From Diogma glabrata (Eukaryota > Arthropoda > Insecta > Diptera > Cylindrotomidae), in the NCBI GenBank assembly GCA_963693315.1, contig OY856186.1, positions 129,873,143 through 129,937,142 of the forward strand: DNA of 64,000 bases. The letters are read 5' to 3'. Below, in pieces: positions 1 through 12,257 of this stretch (the first letter of the stretch is position 1; each line of letters opens with the position of its first letter). The position numbers and the translations under genes are program-made. Under the pieces are notes generated by a model. That model was not told where the DNA came from. It did not search any database and saw nothing but the letters and a program-made list of their open reading frames with translations.

Positions 1-113
1 AATAAGAATTTACAGGAACATAACTAAAATGGGGTTGCCGATAGTCCAGCTAATGGCATATTCTCAAGGAATACTTTTCAAGGAATACTTCATACCTAAG
101 ATTGACGGTGCTA
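1..113. repeat. R repeat copy 1, left part
   Basis: This matches the interspersed repeat seen near 16.9-17.1 kb and 47.9-48.1 kb. Shared landmarks are the 'ggttgccgatagtccag' and 'ctaatggcat' segments followed by 'aaggaatactt' and 'aagattgacggtgcta'. It starts before the window. It is cut at TA (112-113) by the element at 114-1690 and resumes at 1691 with 'taccgtcaactgaatacag'. No coding capacity is visible and the class of the repeat is unknown. Confidence 0.7.
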
Positions 114-489
114 CCCAAGTAGCAAAATTGGTATTACTTTGGGATTTCATTTCTTAATTCCAACTTAATTCATTCGTTTTTTGGGTTGTAAAATTTTTAT
201 TTCTTTAATGCTTCTTAAATCTTTCTTAAAATGATATTCGTACCCTGGTTTTAAATCGGTATATTAAATCTCACTTAAAGCATTATTAAAGACTTTTCAA
301 TTTGGTTTGCATATTGAAGTCTTAAATCGGAATGTATGAGCACACATTTGGTATGTATGAGTATTAAATCAGTCTGATGTTCCTGCTTTAATACGTCGAA
401 TATTGGTATGTCACATGCCGTAAGTTTATAGTGATGTATACTGAAAAAATATGTTGGTATGTTCTATAACATTAGTTCAACAAAATCAA

Positions 490-592
490 TTTTGTAAAGC
501 ATCATCTAAAATTTAGTACGATGGATAAAACGTTTAACCATAACACAAATGCTTTATATGATTGTTCTTAATTTAAGATGATGCTACAAAAC
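490..592. repeat. internal inverted repeat (stem-loop)
   Basis: 'ttttgtaaagcatcatcta' is mirrored by 'ttaagatgatgctacaaaa' about 60 bases downstream, inside the TA-flanked element. The arms are about 25 nt with a few mismatches. It may be a small older insertion or a secondary-structure element; no function can be assigned. Confidence 0.5.
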
Positions 593-854
593 TAGTTTGA
601 TTGAAGTTACTATATTGTAGATTACACCAACTTGTTTTGCCAGGGTACAAGTTGAAAACTAATAATACCAAAAATAGTATATATTCGTTGTTGGCTTTTC
701 ACCCGAATTAAGAAGGGATTTTAACTTGTTTGGTATTGTCTCATACTAAATTAAGAAGATATTTGAACTTAATTTGAGAATTTTCCGTATACCGAGTATC
801 CTACTCAATACCAAAGAACAAAGGTTTAAAACCAAGGAATTTTTTTCAAATTGT

Positions 855-950
855 ATTCTAAAACTTGCTGTGTAAAAACATGGTGAAATCTTGGTCCTGT
901 TCAAGCAAGAACAAGATTCCGCCATATTTTTACACAGCAAGTTTTAAAAC
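855..950. repeat. internal inverted repeat (stem-loop)
   Basis: 'aaaacttgctgtgtaaaaa' pairs with 'tttttacacagcaagtttt' across a loop of about 50 bases containing 'gttcaagcaagaac'. It lies inside the TA-flanked element at 114-1690. The arms are nearly perfect over about 20 nt. Confidence 0.6.
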
Positions 951-1690
951 ACAATTTCAAAAAAATTTCTGTTAAAATATAAAGAATAAATATTGCACAA
1001 ATTTTTTATTTTAACTTATATTTAGATAATTAACAACGATGTAAGCATGAATATGTTCGGGGTTTGATCAACAAATAATTTAAAATTTAAATATAAGGCG
1101 CATTAAATTTTGGTATATTTTAAACAATTGTAATAAGTTAGAGAAATTATGAAGGCGCGTGAGTTTTAAAGGAGCTAGAAGTTCCAATTTTACCATTAAA
1201 CTCGTTTCGTTTGAAGATACCGGTGTTATGTTATCTTAAACTGATTTTAAGTCCTACATATAGTGTTTTTTTACTCTCTTCTTTCATTAAATTTTAAAAC
1301 AGCATAACATGTTACATTTTTTTTGTTTCATTTCAACATTGCCATTTACTTCAATTTAATTCAATTCAATAAAGATAAAGAGAGATAGAAATTTTTGCGT
1401 CACTCTCTAACTTTGCTAGTATATAACGATACCGATGACGTAACGAATTAAGAAAGAGTTAAGCTGGAGTTTGAAGAATAGGAGTTATGAAGGTGTTGAA
1501 AAATAACATACCTATTTAAAAAGCAAATAAGATAGAAATACGGTTCTTAATTCATTATATCGGACGGCCCACATGGGCCTTTTTGTACTTAATTCATACT
1601 TAAACCCTTCGTTAAGAAGGTGCTTTGCTTCGTTTAAGTCTTTTTAGCTCCTTCTTTAAGTACTAATAATCACTATTTTTGCTACTTGGG

Positions 1691-1850
1691 TACCGTCAAC
1701 TGAATACAGTTCATCCGAAAGCTCTTCTAATATATCACCTTGGCTAGTGATATTTCACTGCTATTACCAGGTGCGTGTAATATCTCGCGTTAGGAGCAGA
1801 TAAAAAAAATTTACAAATAACCAAAAACTGATCCCTCCATGCGAATAATT
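1691..1850. repeat. R repeat copy 1, right part
   Basis: This continues the R repeat after the TA-flanked insertion. It has the 'gaatacagttcatccg' segment, 'atatcac...gctagtgatat', and 'aaaaactgatccctcc', which all recur in the copies at 17.1/23.2 kb and 48.05-48.2 kb. The right boundary is approximate. Confidence 0.65.
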
Positions 1851-3030
1851 GACAAAAATTATACAAAATTGTTATTTGGTACCCTGAAAAACCTTTTGAT
1901 TGCACTGCGCAAGGAGCATGTGTAGCTATGAATAAGTACTTCACAAAATGATGTATAGCAACGTTAGTTTGATATCGGGGGTTTTCGGCGGGGCCACCGT
2001 CAATGGTGAACATATTTACTGGCTTGATTTTATTATTGTTTTTCGTAATAACGACGTATTATGGAAAGTGCAAAATTCGTTCAAAATCTAGCCTATGTAC
2101 AATGCAAAGCGATATATGTAGAATCAAGTTAGTCTACGGCCTTAATTTTGCCTTGTCCCTCGAATTTTATGTTTATATCCGCATATATGGAATAGGAGAA
2201 GAAGGAATTAGTTTGTTTAGTTTCAACGACTCAATCGTACAGGTCAGGTAGACTAACTCTATATTTAACATTTCGACATGCAGCTGTTAACCCAATAGCT
2301 ACTCTTAAATAACTGAACAAAATCGCTTAGATCATGAACAGATGCCAACTCTTCAAGATGTCGTAAAGCAGATGTTCAAAATTTGCACATCAATGTACTT
2401 AGAGTGATAATCAGTTCGCAATCGAATTAATTTAATGGAAGCGATCAAAAGGTGTCTTTTTTTCAGTACTTTCACTTTTGGTACAAGCCATTTCGAGAAT
2501 AGTGAAGATTGTTTAATCAGTAAAGATGTAGAAGGTCATGTGATCCTTAATAAAATGAATTTTTTAGGGTTAAATTATCAAACTAATGTAAATTTAATAT
2601 CCAACAAAAATTTGTAATTTTTTGATAAAAATAAGATATTTGGTTACGTAACATTTAAAAAATTCACCTCCACCACCAATCGTAACATATAGTAAAAAAT
2701 TTTAATTGTGATATGTGAACAGTCAATACTCCGAAATCGAAATAAATATTTTGTTTGAAATGCTCACACATTAATTTTAGTTTTAAATTTGATACTTTCT
2801 CTCTTTTTAAAAATAAAAATAAATAAATGATAATAAAAAATAATGAATAAATTAAAAAAAGTAAAAATTTTGCTCTTGCGAGTAACAACGATATTAAAAA
2901 TATAAAAATTTCAACTCGTGAATATTATTTTGAGAAGTGAAAAAAGCGTTCTAATAAAATAAAATTGCATATTTTAATTTAAATTATTTTATTTCATACA
3001 GATATCCAAAACGACATTTTTCGGATTATT
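1851..3030. other. AT-rich stretch, no convincing gene
   Basis: A short plus-strand frame (2003-2251, 82 codons) begins with a hydrophobic stretch, but I recognise no family, splice structure or conserved motif. The rest is AT-rich with no repeat end I can define. Confidence 0.5.
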
Positions 3031-3120
3031 TATGGTACAAAAAGTTGAACTTTAAAGTGCTAGGACTTTATAAAATTTTATAAAGTCCTAGGACGTTCAA
3101 GTTCAACTTTTTGTACCATA
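3031..3120. repeat. 90-bp palindrome
   Basis: Two 45-nt arms meet with no loop at 3075/3076 (centre 'ataaaattttat'). The outer ends are TATGGTACAAAAAGTTGAAC and its complement. Three mismatches fall within 45 positions. It is immediately followed by a second related palindrome. Confidence 0.9.
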
Positions 3121-3123
3121 AAC

Positions 3124-3187
3124 GTTGAACTTTAACGTCCTAGGACTTTATAAAATTTTATAAAGTCCTATGACATTAAAGTTCAAC
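3124..3187. repeat. second palindrome of a tandem pair
   Basis: Arms of 32 nt meet at 3155/3156 with two mismatches. The core is the same as in the palindrome at 3031-3120 (GTTGAACTTTAA...ctaggactttataaaa), offset by 80 bp. The pair looks like a duplicated foldback-type miniature element. Confidence 0.9.
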
Positions 3188-4465
3188 CTTTTTAGCAAAA
3201 TTCAAAACTTATATCTTTTTATTTTAATAAATTTCCAGTATGAAATAAAATTTTGTATTTACCTCAAACGAAAAGTGTTTTTAAAGGTACTCACTAGTAA
3301 TTTCGGCCTCGGCTAGACGCCTCGGTCGTAAACAACTAGCTCGTACTTTAAAGTTTCACTTTTCGTTCTAGATAAATAAATAACTATTATTTAAAACACT
3401 ATATAAATTATTTCATTAAACAAGCTATCATTAACATACTATTTTTTATTAAATAGTTACATATAAACATTACCATCATTTAGGCGAAGACAAATTCTTA
3501 ATATGGTTTAATAATAACTTAGGCCACGAATAAAAAATATGCATATTTATCTATGCTTAAGTTGTTTTATTTCGTATATGAAATAAAGATCGCAGTTGAA
3601 TAAAGTTATGTTATTAACGCCGTCTCCATATAAATTTAATGTACTTTTAATTCATATCTAAGATGTTGCTCACATTTTTGACTGTGTTCATAATTTTTAA
3701 ACCATTCAACAACCAACGCCCTGTTCTCAAATTTACTACATGGAGAACGAAGAAAATTGTTACTTGAATTATCAGAAGCTAACACCGTGCTATGAAATTT
3801 GGAATATTAAGAAAGCTTACGAAAGCCCAATATTCAAATGAAACAATATATACAATACAAAATATCTTTCATTACTGAAGATTCTGTCCACCATGTATCC
3901 CATAATAAAGCAGTATTTCATTTAATGTTACATCGGCTGTTCAATATACCCATGTAATGAAAAAGTGGAATACATAAGAAATACGACGATAGCAAATAGT
4001 TTTAAAATAGAAGTAACTGATCAAATTATAAAAAAGGTGGCAAATCTAAACCTATATACAACAAATGGGTCTAATACATTCAAAAGAAGATCAAACACTT
4101 TCAAAACTCGTGTACCATGCTACAAAAAATTACAAATAAACCACAAAAATACATATAAACAACGTTTTAAAAACATCAAATATATAAAATAATAAAAAGC
4201 AAATTAAATGATTACAAAGATGAGGAACAATCTGAAAATAGTTCAGGAATGTATTACAAAAATGCATTGGCTATGAAAATTTTGTCAAACATCCAGGCTC
4301 TGCAAAACTAGACTAACAACACTAAAAGTCTTCAAAACACACAGTTAAAACGACCAAAAAAATAAATTCAGTGTTGTGGACCATCAAATAAGAAGAACCA
4401 AAGAACTGGTATATCAATTTTTCCACTAACATTAGCCTCCTTTTTATGAATCTGTTTATTCGTTA
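3188..4465. other. AT-rich stretch, no gene seen
   Basis: I see no recognisable protein, RNA or repeat end. Short open frames (for example 3965-4192) are lysine- and asparagine-rich translations expected by chance in AT-rich DNA. Confidence 0.5.
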
Positions 4466-4467
4466 TA

Positions 4468-5131
4468 TCGTCGCTTTAATGATGAAACAACGTATTCGCA
4501 AAAGTGTAGTTTCGAGATAATTGGGCTTAAAGATTTTTCGATTTTCTGATTTTCGTAAACTCGGCAGCACTTTTGAATGAATAAAGATAAATTGGAAAAA
4601 AATTTCTACCAATTACTCTTGATTAATTTTCACACAGCATATTAAAATTTCACAAAGAGGTGAAAAGTCAATCAGGTACCTTTTACGTTATTTCATATTT
4701 CTCGATTACGATTAAGCCGATTACTGATTATCAGTAAGCCGATTATTAACTGATTATTATGGAAATAACGCATGATATTCAAACAATTTTTTATTTATAT
4801 GAACCGGCCCATCATGTAGTCACGAATGATGCTTATACAATATTTTATATTTACCATTTCGTGTGGCGATCGTAATGTATGTAAAATATACGACACTGAT
4901 TTTACCCAAGTTATTATTCTGTAGGAATTGGAATATCGTACATGCATTTACGCTGTTTCAATATTTAACCAAATTCAAATTTGCATGTACGTTAATTATC
5001 AATATTAGTTATAAAATAATTGGCAAATGTTAAAACGCCACTCTATAGAGATCCTTATGGGGAATGCAGGTCACCCATTATATAATAACAACGTATAAAT
5101 GGCATACGTTATTTCATTATTAAAGCGACGA
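4468..5131. mobile_element. T element, copy 1 (TIR transposon, non-coding)
   Basis: The ends are inverted repeats of about 28 nt with two mismatches: TCGTCGCTTTAATGATGAAA at the left, mirrored by TTTCATTATTAAAGCGACGA at the right. TA flanks both sides (4466-4467, 5132-5133). Two further copies lie in tandem at 35.9-42.8 kb and share the interior, including 'cgtgtggcgatcgtaatgta' and 'atcgtacatgcatttacgct'. No transposase is encoded, so it is a MITE-like element. I do not recognise a named family. Confidence 0.8.
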
Positions 5132-5133
5132 TA

Positions 5134-6468
5134 TAACACAATAATGTTCCTAGAATAAAATCAATAAGATATAAAAGAATTTTGAAAATCCAGAACATTT
5201 TTGTCGGAAAAATTTTCGAATCCATTTTGCTTGTCGGAAATTTATATATGACGTTTTGTTGTAAATTATATTTACGTTATGTTTTTTTATACGTATATTA
5301 TTTTTACATTTGTTTAATAAACATTTTACAATGGAAAAACTATCCATAATCATAAAAAAACTAAACTCGCCATTTAAACTATATATCTTATCAATATCAA
5401 CTCAAAACAAATGATAAATACGAATATTAAAAGGTTTTGACATTTTTAAATTCTGTACTAAATGGGTGCGTTTATATGAGAATCGAAAATATTACGAAAC
5501 ATTTCAATCATACGTGGGAAAAAAAATTTGTCGTAGTATTTTCGATTCGTATAAAAATTTTCGATCACATTCAATCATACCATACCAGGACGGACGGTTT
5601 TCGTATTTATATATATTACCGATAAAATATAAAAATATGTAAAAAAAAGATAATCCGAAGAATGCTTCATCATAACGAAATATGTAATATAATTAAATAC
5701 ATAAACAATTTGTAATATAAATTTTCATTTGGAAACTGTTACCAGTTGATGATTTATAGATCTAATGGATGAATGATATATGATAAAAATAGTTAAAATA
5801 TATATGGTGGTAACGAAATCTCAAGGACCAAAAATGTCAAAACTTCGGCTTGTGTTAAGGGTTTTTATGAGAGAAAAGCTTTATTTTTGAGAGAAAAGCT
5901 TTATGAAAACATTGTTTTTATTTTTGGGCATGACGCATATTAAACATAAATGTGCAATTTACAATTTTTTTGTTTTTCTCTTTAGAAATGAAAATTAAGC
6001 TAAGTAAGGATGAACTAAGTAAACTTCTCAAAACTCTTTACAAAATTCTCTACAAACAATTTCAATTTTTCAAAACAAACGACATATCTCCACCAATACT
6101 TAATAGTTTCTTTTAATCCAGATAATTTTTCTATTAAGATAAATCCTTCTTTTCAATAATTAATTACAAGTGACACGAGCATATTTTCCACACCAACTGT
6201 TCTTATTAGTCTAGATTCTAGCAAATTTGGCAGAAACCGTTGTATTTAATGTAAAAACTTCTTTTCAATAAATATATTTTTTGTGAAAAAATGACATTTA
6301 ATATGACACTACATGATATTTTATTTATTTTAGTCTACAACAAGCTGACATATTTCAACACTGTACCAATTAGTCGGCAGTGACCAACGCTGTGCTCCCT
6401 GAAAAAACATCTTACAATATGTTTAACATAATTGTATTATTTCGCTCAACACAACTTTTGTAAAAAAA
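5134..6468. other. AT-rich stretch with a small hairpin, no gene
   Basis: One small inverted repeat is visible: 'gaatcgaaaatattacga' near 5480-5497 is mirrored by 'tcgtagtattttcgattc' at 5531-5548. A short direct repeat 'gagagaaaagctttat' occurs at about 5869-5903. Nothing else is recognisable. Confidence 0.5.
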
Positions 6469-6779
6469 AGTATATTTCACTGTTAAATTAAATTATTAAG
6501 TTGTAAGAATTTAGGCGTTTTACTTGTAGTAAGCTTATTCAATTGTAATTAGTAATTTGTAAAAATTTAGGCGCCTTAATTAGTATTACAAATAGATTTA
6601 TTACCAGATGTATTGGATTCAGCATTTAATGACAAAATAATGTAAAATAATTTTCAATGTAAAATAACTTTCAGTTCTCATCAAGTTGTCTTCAAATTAA
6701 GAAGTTTTTTTGAACAATAAAAAATCAATTTTTGTAGTTTCATGAATTTTATTTAAATTATTTCAATTCATCATTAACA
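6469..6779 (+). repeat. 5' LTR of Bel/Pao element
   Basis: This matches 12258-12570 over its whole length and ends with ...CATTAACA as in the 3' copy. Its first base differs from the 3' LTR (AG versus TG). By position it would supply the promoter and polyadenylation signals for the element. Confidence 0.93.
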
Positions 6780-6805
6780 TTTTTTGGTCCTTCGAAGCCG
6801 ATGTG
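6780..6805 (+). promoter_or_regulatory. probable primer-binding region
   Basis: Directly after the 5' LTR lies TTTTTTGGTCCTTCGAAGCC. A TTGGTCCTTCGA-type sequence at this place is what I would expect for tRNA priming in insect Bel/Pao elements. I have not matched it to a specific tRNA. Confidence 0.5.
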
Positions 6806-7175
6806 TATTTGGAAATAATTTACCAGCGTATCCAACAAATCAACCAATTGAAGTAATATCCACGTGAAACAGCTCAATAGCCGAAAAAATGAGAAGACAT
6901 CGACACGGAGAAACAAACCACGTTGCACCATTGTCAAGTATTTTGCTCCACAATTCGATAAGTATACCATTTTGTCTAGAAAAAACAAAATTTTTTTGAA
7001 CCTTAAAAATATTTATAATATTTTTAATATAAACCAATATTTTTAATATAAACCAATATTTATATAAACCAAAAAATTAATTAATTGTTTTTAATTTAAC
7101 TAATATTTACGGTGAAAATATTTGTGAATTGTGAATTGTGTCTAGTGTTATTTCTTTTGCGTGTCAATTACCGCA

Positions 7176-10100
7176 ATGCCGCCAAAAGCTGAAACGCTAG
7201 TTCGTAGAAGAGAAACATTGATTGAAAAGGTCGACGCCATTATCGATTTTGCAATTCCGTTAACTAATTCATCTGATGTGGATGAGGTACAAGCCCGTTT
7301 GGATAACCTACCAATAATTATGAACTCATTCAGTGAAACCGAGGATGAACTTTTGGCTAAAGATTCCGACATTGAGTCAGTTTCAAAATCATTTGATGAT
7401 AAATATTACACCGCAGTTGCCAAACTTAACTCATGGTTACGAAAACATACGCAAACAGTACCATCGCTAAACTATTCAGCACATAACAATGGCCACATTT
7501 CAACATCTATTCTGAACCAATCTCACAGTGAAGTTAAATTGCCTCGTTTAAATCTACCAACCTTCGCCGGTGATTATCAAGAGTGGCAATCATTCCACGA
7601 TATGTTTACTGCAACCGTTCATGAAAATTCAGCATTATCTGACGTACAAAAGTTTCAATATCTGATGGGTACCCTGAAAGGACCAGCAGCTGCATTACTC
7701 AAGCACTTACCAATGACTGAGAGAAATTACACTGAAGCCTTTGAAAAACTTGTCAAACGTTATAGCAAGAAAAAATTGATACTAACTGCATTCATCAAAA
7801 CCTTCATGAACCAACCAATCATCAAAGTTCTAACCTCACGTAATATACGCAACATTATTGACACGTCTGATGAAATCATTCGCGGTATTAAGGCCATGGG
7901 CACCAATGCTGAAGTACGAGATCCATGGCTAATTTATATAATTCTATCAAAATTGGATGATGATACACAACAACGATGGGCAGAAGAATCAAACGACACT
8001 GAGTTTCCAGCCTGGTCCAACTTTCTAGAATTTTTGAGTAAACGCGCTGATGCTTTCGAGAATTGTGAACATTCAACAAAAAAAACTCAACCATCAACAA
8101 CTATTCGAAGTCATACCACCACCACAACTTCAAAACCCAATTGTCCATTATGCAACATACCACATTTTTTGTTCGAGTGCACCAAATTTAAGGAACTAGA
8201 TGTGGAAAAACGTCGTGAGTACATGCAAAAGGAGAATCGATGCTATAATTGTTTATCGGATACTCACATGGTTTCAAAATGCAAATCAAAGAGGTCATGT
8301 TTCAAATGCCATAAACGCCATAACACCCTGCTTCACAAAAATTATGACCAACCTCATGCTTCTGAAACATCACAACAAGAACCATTGCCGCAAACCACAA
8401 CATCTTTACTACATCCAAGAATACAACCATCGATATCCAGAGGGCTATTACAAACAGCTGTTATCCATGTTATGGGAAGTGACAATATACGGTATCCATG
8501 CAAGGCTCTATTGGACTCAGGTAGTTTAGTTTCTTTTATTACCGAATCATGTGCTCAAAAATTAAACCTATCAAGACAAAACCATCGAGTTCTCGTACAA
8601 GGGCTAGCATCATCAACAGTGGGAACGACAAGGGGTTTGGTCACACTAGATGTTCAGTCAGCAGTTTTGCCTTGCAAATCATTCACCATGGAAGCTCTAG
8701 TTATGTCGAAGATTACCTCAAAACAACCTGAAATCAAGTTGAGCAGTAACTACTGGAAGGAGTTTGAAAATTTGACACTAGCAGATCCAGATTACTACAA
8801 ACCAGGGGAGATTGATATTTTAATAGGGTGCGACCACTATCTTTCACTACTACTACCTGGACATATCGAAGGTGTGAATTCCAGTCTTGTTGCTCAAGAG
8901 ACAATCTTAGGTTGGGTAATTTCTGGAAAATTAAGTGCTAATTCAAGTTCAAATGTGACATCAATGTGCACTTCAGTTAATATTGATAATTCTCTAGCTA
9001 AGTTTTGGGAACTAGAACAAATAAACCAAACCCTAACCCAATCCCCCAATGACATTTATTGTGAAGAACATTTTATAAATAATTTTTCTAAAACCATAGA
9101 TGGCCGATATGTTGTGGCGCTTCCGTTTGCAGTAGATGCTACTCCACTTGGTGAAATGAAGTCTCAGGCTCTTAAAAGACTCCAATCAGTTGAACGCAGG
9201 CTTGATCGGGATCTGAATTTGAAAAAACAATACAATGAGTTCATGCAAGAATATGAAAGGTTGGGTCACATGGAAAAGGTATCCAGAAATGAAATTGAAA
9301 TTCCTGTGCACAACTCATATTATTTACCTCATCACTCCATCTTTAAGGAATCAAGCACTACTACAAGATTGCGAGTTGTTTTTGACGGGTCTGCTAAATC
9401 AAGGTCCGGAGTTTCATTAAATGAAAACCTTCTTGCTGGTCCACAACTACAACAATCACTCCAAGAAATATTGCAGCGTTTCCGGTTACATCAATTTGTC
9501 ATTACCGCCGACCTGGAAAAAATGTTCCGTCAAATTTTAGTAAGACAGCCTGACACTGAATTTCAAAGAATATTATGGAGATATGATGCTAAGGATCCTG
9601 TACAAGAATATCGATTACGCACCGTTACTTATGGAACAACTTCAGCTCCTTTTCTGGCAACCCGTGTTCTCAAACAAATCGCTAAGGATAATGAACAATT
9701 GAATCCTGTAGCGGCAAAAATCATTGAACGTGATTTTTATGTGGACGATCTAATGACTGGTTGTGATGTTCTGGAAGAGCTGGTAGATCTGAAAAGGATA
9801 ATAACAGATATTATGAAAAGATCTGGTTTTAATTTACGTAAATGGTTGTCAAATGTTCCAGAATTAAACACTTCTTCACAAATTCCTGACAAGACGATTG
9901 AAATTGAGAAGGATTCTAACTATTCAAAGGTTTTGGGCATGCATTGGGATCCAATATCAGATAATTTTTCGTACCAAATCACACTGGACGAGAAACCAAT
10001 TTTAACAAAACGTGGCATGTTATCAGAAGCTTCTAAACTTTTTGATCCACTTGGATGGCTCTCTCCAGTAACCATTTTTGTTAAAATATTATTTCAGAAA

Positions 10101-11765
10101 ACCTGGGTCAAAGGATTGGATTGGGACGATCAACTCCCTCATGATATTTCAGATGGTTGGTTGAAATTCAGAAATCAAGCAAAGCATCTTGAGACAACAA
10201 TTGTTCCAAGATGGGTAAACTGTTTATCAGATGAGATAACACTTCATGGATTTGCTGATGCATCTCAGCATGGTTATGCTGCTGTTATTTACGCAGTCAG
10301 TCACAAAAAATCTACTATATTGATAGCAAAAACCAGAGTAGCTCCCGTTAAAAAAATGATCACAATTGCAAAACTTGAACTTTGTGCAGCCTTACTTCTT
10401 GCAAACTTGATGAAAAACACTGAATCTCTTTTTGAAAACCGTAATCGTCAAGTAAGTTTATGGACAGACTCTTCGATAGTTATTTCGTGGCTTGAAAGTT
10501 TACCTCGTATGCTAGAAACTTTTGTTGGTAATAGAGTTTCACAAATTATTGAAATTTATCCACGTCAATTTTGGCATCACATTGGATCATCAAACAACCC
10601 CGCTGATTGCGCCTCTCGTGGAATTCTACCAAATGAACTTCCAAACCATAACCTCTGGTGGACAGGACCATTATGGTTAATGGAACCTAAATCAGTATGG
10701 CCAGTCAAACAACATTCAACTTTGATGTGCAATTTATCAACCTCATCATCATCAATTCTAAGTGAAATAGTGTCAAAAAACTCTAATTTCAATTCAATTA
10801 TTCGTATACTAAGTTATTGCAAACGTTTTATTAAAAACTATTTAATGAAAAACGATCAATTAGTTACCGGGTTCTTAACGTGTTATGAACTAAACAATGC
10901 AAAAATGACTTTATTTAAATGGGTTCAAGAAAAACATTTTTATAATGAAATAAAAACACTAAATAATAATCAAAATTTATCTAAAGTCAATAAACTGATT
11001 AATTTAAATTTATTCTTAGACAATAATGGTATACTAAGAGTTGGTGGACGCATTGAGCATGCAACAATTCCATATGATGTGAAACATCCTATTCTGATAC
11101 CAGCTGATGACATTATTACCGAAATCTTAGTTCGGACTACGCACCAAGCTCTGTTATGCGCCAACCATACACTGTTGAATACTACTCTGAAGCAAAACTA
11201 TTGGATAATCAATGCAAAATTAATCATTCGCAGGGTTATTAAAGGCTGTGTCAAATGCTGTAGATACAATATAAACACTATTCAACCCATGATGGCAAGT
11301 TTACCACCAAATCGTGTTTCATTGGTTCGTCCCTTTTATTCAACAGGCGTTGATTATGCAGGACCAATTCTTGTACGTCCCTCTAGAAGAAGAGGATTGA
11401 AGCCAGATAAGGCATACATTGCTGTTTTTATTTGCCTCAGTACAAAGGCACTACATCTAGAGTTGGCCGGTGACATGACAACTGAAACATTCATTGCAGT
11501 TTTTCGACGAATTATTTCTCGTCGTGGTCTTTGTCATGAAATCACAAGTGACAATGGATCAAATTTTGTCGGGGCGAAAAAGGATCTGGACGAGCTATTC
11601 AATATTATTAGAGACAATAATATTTCAAATTTTCTTTCACAGAACCAGATCATCTGGAAATTTAATCCACCAACTGGCTCTCATTTTGGGGGCATTTATG
11701 AAGCCGCCGTCAAAAGCACAAAATACCACCTAAAAAGAACGTTATCTGAATCATTACTTACATAG
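7176..11765 (+). pseudogene. Bel/Pao gag-pol polyprotein, interrupted by one stop
   Basis: I start at the ATG at 7176 (MPPKAETLVRR); the open frame extends five codons upstream only to a GTG. Numbering from that Met, a gag domain of the DUF1759 type spans about 125-270. Cys/His clusters lie at 323-388, with CX2C at 323 and a zinc knuckle from 356. A retropepsin-like domain has its Asp-Ser-Gly at 447-449. Reverse transcriptase (about 725-880) has the YVDD box at 855-858. RNase H (A17-type region) has FADAS, with its Asp at 1028. The integrase zinc domain has His 1323, Cys 1358 and Cys 1361. The integrase core acidic triad is Asp 1393, Asp 1459, Glu 1509. The TAG at 11763-11765 ends it after 1529 residues, and the frame continues at 11766. 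Product: RNA packaging, polyprotein cleavage, cDNA synthesis and integration. Confidence 0.92.
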
Positions 11766-11771
11766 GAAGAG

Positions 11772-12233
11772 ATGTCAACTCTCCTGGCTCAGATAGAGGC
11801 AATTTTGAATTCTAGGCCATTGTACATTTCATCAGACGATGACCTCAATCCACTTACACCGGCACATTTCCTCATCGGTCATCCTTTCACATGTTTGCCA
11901 GATCCTGATGTCACACATTTAAAACTCAATCACCTTTCTCGATGGCAATACATTCAACGGCTCCGGCAGGAGTTCTGGAAAAAATGGCATACAACCTATT
12001 TATTGTCATTGCAAAAAAGAACAAAATGGAAGACGAATTCAGTATCAATTAAAATGAATGATATTGTCTTAATTCATGACAATAACTTACCTCCAACCAA
12101 GTGGCACTTGGGTCGAGTTATTGACACACATCCTGGAGCTGATCAAATCATCCGAGTCGTCACACTAAAAACACAATCAGGAACATTGAAACGACCAGTC
12201 AATAAACTCTCCGTACTACCAATTGATGGATGA
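11772..12233 (+). pseudogene. C-terminal tail of the same gag-pol (DUF5641-like)
   Basis: This is in the same frame as the upstream polyprotein and separated from it only by the single stop codon, so it is not an independent gene. It holds the end of the integrase region and the Bel/Pao C-terminal domain (PLTPAHFLIG at about residues 36-45, then a Trp/Lys-rich segment and an SH3-like VLIHDNNLPPTKW stretch). It ends 12 bases before the polypurine tract. Confidence 0.9.
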
Positions 12234-12245
12234 CATCAATATTTC

Positions 12246-12257
12246 CGGGCGGCAGGA
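12246..12257 (+). promoter_or_regulatory. polypurine tract of Bel/Pao element
   Basis: CGGGCGGCAGGA immediately precedes the 3' LTR start TGTATATT. This is the expected position and composition for plus-strand priming. Confidence 0.75.

Larger units (their letters stand above)
114..1690. mobile_element. TA-flanked TIR DNA element, non-coding
   Basis: The ends are inverted repeats: CCCAAGTAGCAAAA at the left and TTTTGCTACTTGGG at the right. Each is flanked by TA (112-113 and 1691-1692). Removing the element and one TA restores the R-repeat sequence seen elsewhere in the window ('gctaccgt'), so both boundaries are well supported. A TA target duplication is typical of Tc1/mariner and pogo-type elements. 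No transposase-like reading frame is visible in the 1577 bp, so this is probably a non-autonomous derivative. It contains two internal stem-loops. Confidence 0.8.

Noticed and set aside
2003..2251. 82-codon frame with a hydrophobic, signal-peptide-like start
   Set aside because: It has no recognised family and no splice or promoter context, and sits next to a repeat end. Chance cannot be excluded.
7161..7175. GTG at 7161 as start of the Bel/Pao polyprotein
   Set aside because: GTG is not a normal start in eukaryotes; the in-frame ATG at 7176 is preferred.
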